In this document: positions 57,691-64,000 of the stretch, one piece after another | Layout: the number at the start of each line of letters is the position of its first letter | Position numbering within the stretch: the stretch's first letter is position 1 | NCBI GenBank assembly: GCA_944470555.2 | Contig: OX104134.1 | Span: 98,450,701-98,514,700 of the forward strand | Reading direction: 5' to 3' | Source: Heterobilharzia americana | Taxonomy: Eukaryota > Platyhelminthes > Trematoda > Strigeidida > Schistosomatidae | Length of the DNA: 64,000 bases | The notes under the pieces: generated by a model | What the model was told of the DNA's origin: nothing | Databases searched by the model: none | Seen by the model: the letters and a program-made list of their open reading frames with translations, nothing else | Position numbers and translations under genes: made by a program

Positions 57691-58203
57691 ATTTCCAAAA
57701 CCAAGCTAATAACCAAAGGAAAGAGTGTTTATCAGAACCTCAGCTGTAATAAACTGAAAGGAGTAGGTTTCCTTAGCTCTGACAAAACCACTATTATAAA
57801 TTTTTCATATGAACAACACTTTTGATTTTCAAGATGCGGTAAGGTGTAGTTACCTGCAATCCGATAAATGACTCTACTGGAATGAACCTAACTGAAAAAA
57901 GAAATAAGCAACAATTGGCTAGCACTTCTGAACATCTTGATTACTGGCGTCCTCATTGGACATCGAAAATTAAAGCATACAGGCATACAATACATGCACA
58001 TCAAATGTTACACAGGAATGAAAACCATCCGTCTGTTCATAAAAATAATTAAGTTCAAACACAGTAAAGGAGGATAGAAAACTATTGAACTGCTCCCTGA
58101 ATGAACGATGTCTTAGACTTGCATTCACGTGAAGTAATGTTCTGAATTCAAAGGTTTGTGCATATCGTATTCATGTTTGACACAGCTGACGATGTACAAT
58201 CTA
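57691..58203. other. Unassigned DNA
   Basis: Nothing recognised between the SINE and the tail of the family B element. Confidence 0.5.
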
Positions 58204-61200
58204 ACATCATCATCATTATCAACATAGGACCAGGCATTACTGCGTAACGGTCCGAGTTGCCACACCTCATATCAGCACATCAAGTAAAAAGGTAGTGAGG
58301 TGAAGGATGAAGATAAGTGAATGCAGTCAAAAGAAATATAAAGTACGAAGAGAGAAAAAAAGAGTGACAAAATAGTGAGATTCGGTATAGCGTTGTTAAG
58401 ATGAGGATAATGTGTGTATACATCTGCGCCACTGACTTCGGTTCTGAGCCATATCACCTAGGGTCTCCAACCACTGGTTCCTCTTGTCCCGTGGACCCCA
58501 ACCACCTAGTCTGCATCGTCCTACATGGCTTAAACCAACAGTCAGAGACTTCATACATTGGTGCCATGTTTTAGTCTGGCCACCTCGGGCCTTTTTCCAG
58601 CCTGAACCCACCTCAGCCAACATTGTGTGACGAGGCAATCGGTGACTAGGCATACGTAGTACGTGTCCCAACCATCTCAGTCGATGAAGGTTCACAACCT
58701 CGTCGACTGACTTACCTCTTCTCCCTAAAACTCTACACCTAACTTCTGCATTACTCACATGGTGACACCACGGAATACGTCCTATACTACGAAGGCAACG
58801 GTGGTCAAATACCTGTAACCTTCTCATGTCTTCCACTTTCAATGGCCATGTTTCACAGCCATACAGTAGAACAGAGCGGACTGCTGTGCAGTACACGCGA
58901 CCCTTAATAGACAAACGAATATCACGGCGGCGCCATAGGTGGCGCAAATTGGCAAAAGCCAATCGAGCCTTTTGTATCCGTGCAGAAATCTCATCGGCAA
59001 CTAACCCACCGGGTTGATCCTACTTCCCAGGTAAGTGAAGTGGTCAACACACTCAACCACTTCACTCTCTATTGTTAACCGCGGTACCGCTGAAGACCAG
59101 TCCTGGAGCAAAAATTTGCATTTGGGTGGTGAAAATCGCATCCCAAACATTCTCAAATTCCCACTCAAAGTGTTCAGAAGACTCTGCATCTTGTCAGCGT
59201 CTTCACCTAACAGGACTATGTCATCTGCATATTCTAGATCTAAGGAAAATTCACCTGTGATTCGGTCAACGTCTTTGTAATTAGGTGACGAGAGGGAAAC
59301 CTCCATAAGAATATCTATGATAAAATTAAATAAGAATGGGGATAGTGGGCATCCTTGACGGACACCACTTGATGAGTATAGCTCCCTGGACAACTCACCA
59401 TAGGCTCTAACATGCCCACAAGTGTTCGAGTAGAGAGCTTTCAATAAGGTGATGTACTTACTAGGCACGCCTTTCAGTGACAGACACTGCCATAAGACTT
59501 CTCGATCAACGGAGTCAAATGCCGCCTTCAGGTCGAGAAATACAGCTATTGTCGGGCGTCTGTAAGCATGCCTATGTTCCAGGACCTGGCGCAGTGTGAA
59601 TATTTGGTCGATACATCCACGGCCAGGTCTAAAGCCTGCCTGGTTTTCTCGGGCTTGCTGTTCCCGAGCTCCACTCAGGCGTCGGAGAATTATAGAACTT
59701 AGGATCTTAGACACTATGTTTGTCAGGCTGATTCCTCTGTGGTTATCACAAGAGGACTTCTCGCCTTTCTTGAAGACTGGGATGATGAGTGACTTAGACC
59801 AGTCGGAGGGGATCGTATTTGATTCCCATATACTGGCTAACACTTCCGTTAGCCTGACTAAGAGAACTCTACCACCATTCTTGTATACCTCAGCAGGTAG
59901 TCCGTCTGGTCCTGCTGCCCTTCCCCGTTTCAGGCTACCTACCGCTTTCTCAACTTCTTCTAGTGTTGGGGGACCTGTCTCTATGTCCCATTCAGGGTCC
60001 GACTGGATAGCGGGCAGCGCAATGGTGGCTGGAGGCCAGTTAAACTGTTCCTCAAAGTGTTCTGCCCATCGTCCCAGTCGCCTTCCCTGCGAGTGAATCG
60101 CCGATCCGTCCTTCTCCGCTATAACCTCACTAACTGTTGTTGACCATTTCCCCCCAGTCTCCTTAATAAGTCTAAATAACTGTCTACTGTTACCGATCGC
60201 CGCTGCCTTTTCCATCTCTTTAGCCTTTGCTGCCCACCACTGTTCACGATCGTTGCGCAGACTTTTCGTCAGTTTATTTTTAAGTTGCGCTCGCTCTTCA
60301 TTGTACTCAGAGCCTGCAGGGATGCATTCACGTGCATCCATTAGTTTGGAAGAAGCTGCTGATATCCACTGGCTCTTTTTAGCCATTATCTTGGAGTCGG
60401 CTACAGTCTCCAGTGCTGCTTTTACAGTAGACTGAAGATGGCACCAAGCTTCTTCTGGATGAGTGACAGTCTTTTGTTCCGATAACTGCCTAGCCAACTT
60501 CTCACTGAACACGGCTTTGGTGTTTTCGTTGTCCAGCAGAACTCGTAGTGGTTTTGTTGCCAAATTTTTTCTACGTCCATTGAGACGCAGGCATATACGT
60601 GCTCGGACCAACGCATGATCGCTGTCCAAACACGTACTCCAGAAGGAGCGGCAGTCTTCCACCGATCCTCTCCAGCGATGACTAATAGCAATGTGGTCTA
60701 TCTGTGTCCATCGCTGAGTCGAGCTCGGTGGACGCCAGGTCAGACAGTGCCTTTCTTTATGTCTGAAATTTGTGCTGGCTAAAAATAGGCGGTTATCTGA
60801 GCATAGTTGTAATAGGCGATCACCGTTATCTGTACGTTCAGCTGGGATTCCGAAAGTGCCACCTAAGTGCCTTTCTGCCTCACTCAGTCTACCCACCTGT
60901 GCGTTGAGGTCACCTGCAACAACCACTACGTCCGAACGTTTGGCTTTCGAGAGGAGGTTAGACAGTTTATGGTAGAACTCGTCCTTCACTTCATCCGAAC
61001 TACAGTCAGTGGGTGCGTAAGCAGAGATTACAAAGAGACAACGGCGAGTCTCACTATTCCTTTTAGTTCTCACTGTGCCGTTCAGCCTCATAGCGCAGAG
61101 GCGACTATCAACTGGGATCCAGTCTAGTAGTGAGTTTTCTGCCCTGGTGCTTAATGCTATACCTACACCTGCAAGACCACGAGAGCTAGCTATCGAATCT

Positions 61201-61672
61201 CCAGAAACTCGAAGGGTGAATTTTGCAGATTCACCAGATTGGTCAGGAGAGGTCAGGTGAATAACCACACTTGGGTCCTGTATGCGTGTCTCACAAACAC
61301 AGCACACATCCATGCCCGAGTTGCTAGAGTCTTTGCCAACGAAGCCTGTTGGCCAATTTGACGGAGGGTGCGGACATTGAAGGCTCCAATATGTAATTTG
61401 GAGCGTGGTTTAAGGAGACCAGGGATGCTGTTCTGTGGACTCAGATCGTTGTCGAAGGCTGCAGAGGTAGGAGAAATTGAAGATGATGCAGCATCATTAA
61501 TTAAGAGACGTGAAGGAAGATTAGAAGGTAATGATGGAGGAGGAGGATAGCAGTCAGAAGAAACTTGGGTGCTGACAGAGTTGTGAGGGCGGTTGACACT
61601 TCCCGGCTGCCCACACCGTGGACAGCCGGGAAGTGTCAATCTAACAACATTCTGGGGTAATCCAAGTTTCAA
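58204..61672 (-). mobile_element. RTE-like family B retrotransposon, near-complete copy B5
   Basis: The minus strand encodes one polyprotein in three frame segments: 61,672-61,253, 61,313-59,001 and 58,962-58,396. Segment 1 has a proline/serine-rich lead and GAFNVRTLRQIGQQ, the start of the APE-type endonuclease. Segment 2 continues CETRIQ, SAYAPTD, GDLNAQVGR, TQIDHIAISHRWRGS and SDHALVRARI (catalytic SDH), then the RT: GPDGLPAEVYKNGG, NHRGISLTNIVSKILSSIIL, FLDLKAAFDSVDREVLW, GVRQGCPLSPFLFNFI, YADD at 59,220-59,231, and CKFLLQDW. Segment 3 is the C-terminal domain (GRVYCTAVRSVLLYGCETWP; LRWLGHVLRMP; NQWLETLGDMAQNRSQWRRC). Total is about 1,080 residues. The two frame changes are each explained by one missing base. 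The 3' UTR ends in an ATG-repeat tail at 58,204-58,219. The true 5' end is not defined. Confidence 0.92.
61593..61639. repeat. 17-bp perfect inverted repeat near family B 5' end
   Basis: TTGACACTTCCCGGCTG (61,593-61,609) is the exact reverse complement of CAGCCGGGAAGTGTCAA (61,623-61,639). The 13-base spacer itself contains CCAC/GTGG, so a nearly continuous hairpin can form. It lies in the first segment of the family B reading frame (minus), coding LTLPGCPRCGQPGSV. Confidence 0.95.
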
Positions 61673-61679
61673 AGGGAAT

Positions 61680-62884
61680 TATTCAATACAGAACAGCAGT
61701 TTTGAAATAAACATTTCTGCACAGTTCTTTCAGACAGTAGTCTCCATCAACATAAATTTTATTTTATTCTCGATCCAAAAAGTAGTAGAAAACTGTGGAA
61801 TTAAAAAGGCATAGATATACGAGAGCGGTTAATGAGGACTTCATTTCATAAGGTTGAATTTTGATCATAAAACAAGTTAAACATGTTGTGAAACTGTGAA
61901 CTGCTGAACGTGAAGCAAGCACAGGAGGCAAAACTGAGGAAAATTGGTGGCAAAAGCCAAAGGTCTAGTGTTGACGATATCGTTTACTACTTCAGGTATC
62001 ATAAGAAGATAGTGGATTAGTGAAGATTACCCTAACAACTTGGTTTAGTGACAATAGGACGCAAGGTTCATCTGCCTGAGACTAGTTAAGTAAGGGTTTT
62101 ATAGGCCAGGCGTGTTGATTCAAGATTGGTTGAATTACATTCACATCTGAAGAGAACCTATATAATGGAGCACAGAGCATGGTATTTGCAGGGCCAGCTA
62201 CTTCTTCCGCGTTTTTTTGATACGGGAGATAGCATCAGTATGTAATGCTAGTTATCCACAATAAACATCTAAATATGGTCACATTTTTTATGAAAATCCG
62301 CAGGACTTTGCTTTCTTAACCCCAACGTTGAGTAATTTTTTCTCACTGACAGCAAATAACTTTTGTCATACTGTTAACTGATAGAAGTTTGTAGTATGGT
62401 ACTCACCAAAGGAATTAATATGAAAGTCAGTGTAAATCTTGGGTACATTACAATATACAGGCTTGACCACTCCATGGATGTTAGTCAGATTTAGGACTGA
62501 ACTATGGAAAATGTTTCAGGTAGAAACAGAATAGCTAACCCTTAGTTAATTATCTATACAACTGGTAAAACCTTTCTGAAATTGCGGAATACACCGATCT
62601 GATCATAAGAAAGGACAAAAGGGGTTTGCAGCGAAGAAATTTTTTCTTTTGACGAAGTAATTTACTAAGCTGTTTATGTATATGTTACAGTGGGCAGAAT
62701 ATTCCAAAATTATTTTGAATCAGGGATCGAAACATCATAAATCACGAAAAGAAGTTAATGAATACAAATCAGAGTTTACAGTGAGAAAATAAACAAGCAA
62801 TTATGAAAACGAAAATGTAATTATGTAATACAGGGTAAATTTATGACAGAGTAGGAAAATAAACAATAGACTATGAAATTAAAA
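61680..62884. other. Unassigned A+T-rich DNA
   Basis: No gene. The plus frame 61,593-61,814 begins in the family B hairpin and has no signature. Confidence 0.5.
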
Positions 62885-64000
62885 TGCACAGTTACGTAAT
62901 ACAGGATGAATCGAAGACAGTCAAGGCCTTATGATGATCACCGCAACGATAAAGGTTGTATGTACCATTTTTGGACACTGATTTAAACTTCTGAATGACC
63001 GATGACTCAGCTGCTTTCATACGCCTTTGTTTTATTCCCTTTGAGTGATTTGACTGAACTCTGCGAAAGATTTTGAATTTATCCTCAAAGGGACCCAAGG
63101 GGCCTGAGTTCACAAGGTCTTCTATTATTGTTAGTTTTCGCCGGCACGTTTTACAAACAACGTATGTTACAGCCAATGTAGTCAGCTCCACAGGAGCAAT
63201 TAAACTGGTATGCATATACTGATTTAGCCTAATGGGTTGACTTGTCTTTCAAACATTGACCAATACGTCTTTAACAGCTGTAAATTTTTCGAGAGTTGAC
63301 AGCAAAGTATGTTCTATTTAAAAGCTTTTTGCAGTAGTGTTAATAGGATTTCTGAGAAAATATCATTTTCGAATTCATGACTCAGCAAAAGAATCCTTTT
63401 GGCGTCAAATGTGTTCTTCCAGTTGGGTTCTTTGGCTTTGTGTTCTTGTCTGCAAAATTTAGTCGGGAAACAGTTTCGTACTAGAGTTCGTCGAATATGT
63501 AGCAGTTTTTTGTCAACGGAGTCCTCGGTACACATTTTCTTGATTCTGGAGGGCAATGAATACATAGGATTTCTCCTCCTACTAAGAGAGACCGAACTTT
63601 GAAAATTATTAAACTATCCGTTCCACGTAGGCTTTCTGTAAATCTATCTACAAAGTGAATTATCATCTTTTCTTTGGAGTTCAACATTAAGAAAATGAAA
63701 CGTTGAATTTGATTCTGTTTTCAGAGTGAACTCAAGTGAAGGGTGGGAGTTGTTGAAAGAATGAAGCAGGTTTATAAGATTCATATTTTCATCACAAATT
63801 ATAATGGTACCATTATTATATGTGAAATTATCATCTGGAATAAATAACCCATTCAGGTGAAAAGATTTCTAAAGTCCATTATTTTTTACAAGTAAGAAAA
63901 GGTTCTCTGTCATTTTATTCTCCGTATAAATAGAACAGTATAAGTTAATTTCCTCTTCATTATTGAATGTTAGCCTAAACCTGGCTAAACAGAAACGTTC
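62885..64000 (-). mobile_element. Penelope-like element P8, running off the window
   Basis: Minus strand from the right edge: ICDENMNLINLLHSFNNSHP, LEFTLKTESNSTFHFLNVEL with QRKDDNSLC, IYRKPTWNG, MYSLPSRIKKMCTEDSVDKK with LLHIRRTLVRNCFPTKF, and HEFENDIFSEILLTLLQKAF. This is the PLE RT palm after the catalytic box, the thumb and the linker. The GIY-YIG part (63,215-62,892) is frameshifted but retains KFKIFRRVQSNHSKGIKQRR and AESSVIQKFKS (pattern AEAxxIxxFKPEL). The fingers and catalytic box lie beyond or at the edge. Same subgroup as P2, P3, P4 and P6. Confidence 0.82.

Noticed and set aside
59596..60096. 166-codon plus-strand frame
   Set aside because: Antisense shadow of the family B RT coding sequence; other long plus-strand frames at 59-61.3 kb are explained the same way.
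1..64000. CRISPR arrays, bacterial operons, rRNA genes
   Set aside because: No regularly spaced repeats, no ribosome-binding-site-linked gene runs and no rRNA-like sequence; the DNA is eukaryotic with introns and retrotransposons.

Overview
The window looks like A+T-rich nuclear DNA of a parasitic flatworm, most likely a schistosome-type blood fluke. This rests on: a single gene split by large introns; RTE-like and CR1-like non-LTR retrotransposons; many Penelope-like elements (PLEs); tRNA-like short interspersed repeats; and a repeat carrying a hammerhead ribozyme laid out like the schistosome Sm-alpha satellite/SINE ribozyme. No database search was possible, so species and family names are inferences.

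1-5,670: the 3' end of a plus-strand stomatin (band 7/SPFH) gene. Only its last two exons are recognised (2,721-2,799 and 5,322-5,510), followed by an AATAAA signal. The intron between them holds a decayed hammerhead-type repeat, a dispersed repeat, and a 50-bp AT microsatellite beside the splice acceptor.

5,670-23,000: no confident host gene. There are four PLE remnants on both strands, an RTE 3' fragment, tRNA-like SINE pieces, and three unexplained coding-like stretches (11,677-12,006, 12,679-12,733, 20,822-21,358).

24,500-43,100: a retrotransposon graveyard. I distinguish RTE-like family A (degenerate full-length copy 39,655-43,068; 3' fragment 25,645-26,591), family B (27,030-27,900 minus; 29,826-30,697 plus), a third RTE-like family C (36,478-37,453 minus; 39,235-39,610 plus), and CR1-like LINE pieces. 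The hammerhead at 35,566-35,637 keeps all core residues and a two-part stem I.

43,100-50,000: a minus-strand PLE with RT and GIY-YIG parts, an unidentified open frame, and the best family A copy (46,377-49,606). That copy is bounded by a 14-nt target-site duplication, so its edges are known to the base. Joining the two flanks opens a further coding-like frame across the insertion point.

50,000-64,000: more PLE pieces, a long inverted repeat (about 316-bp arms at 55.1 and 56.9 kb), a second AT microsatellite, an almost intact minus-strand family B retrotransposon (58,204-61,672) apparently disabled by two single-base deletions, and a PLE running off the right edge. Apart from the stomatin exons, nearly everything recognisable is mobile DNA in varied stages of decay, often nested.
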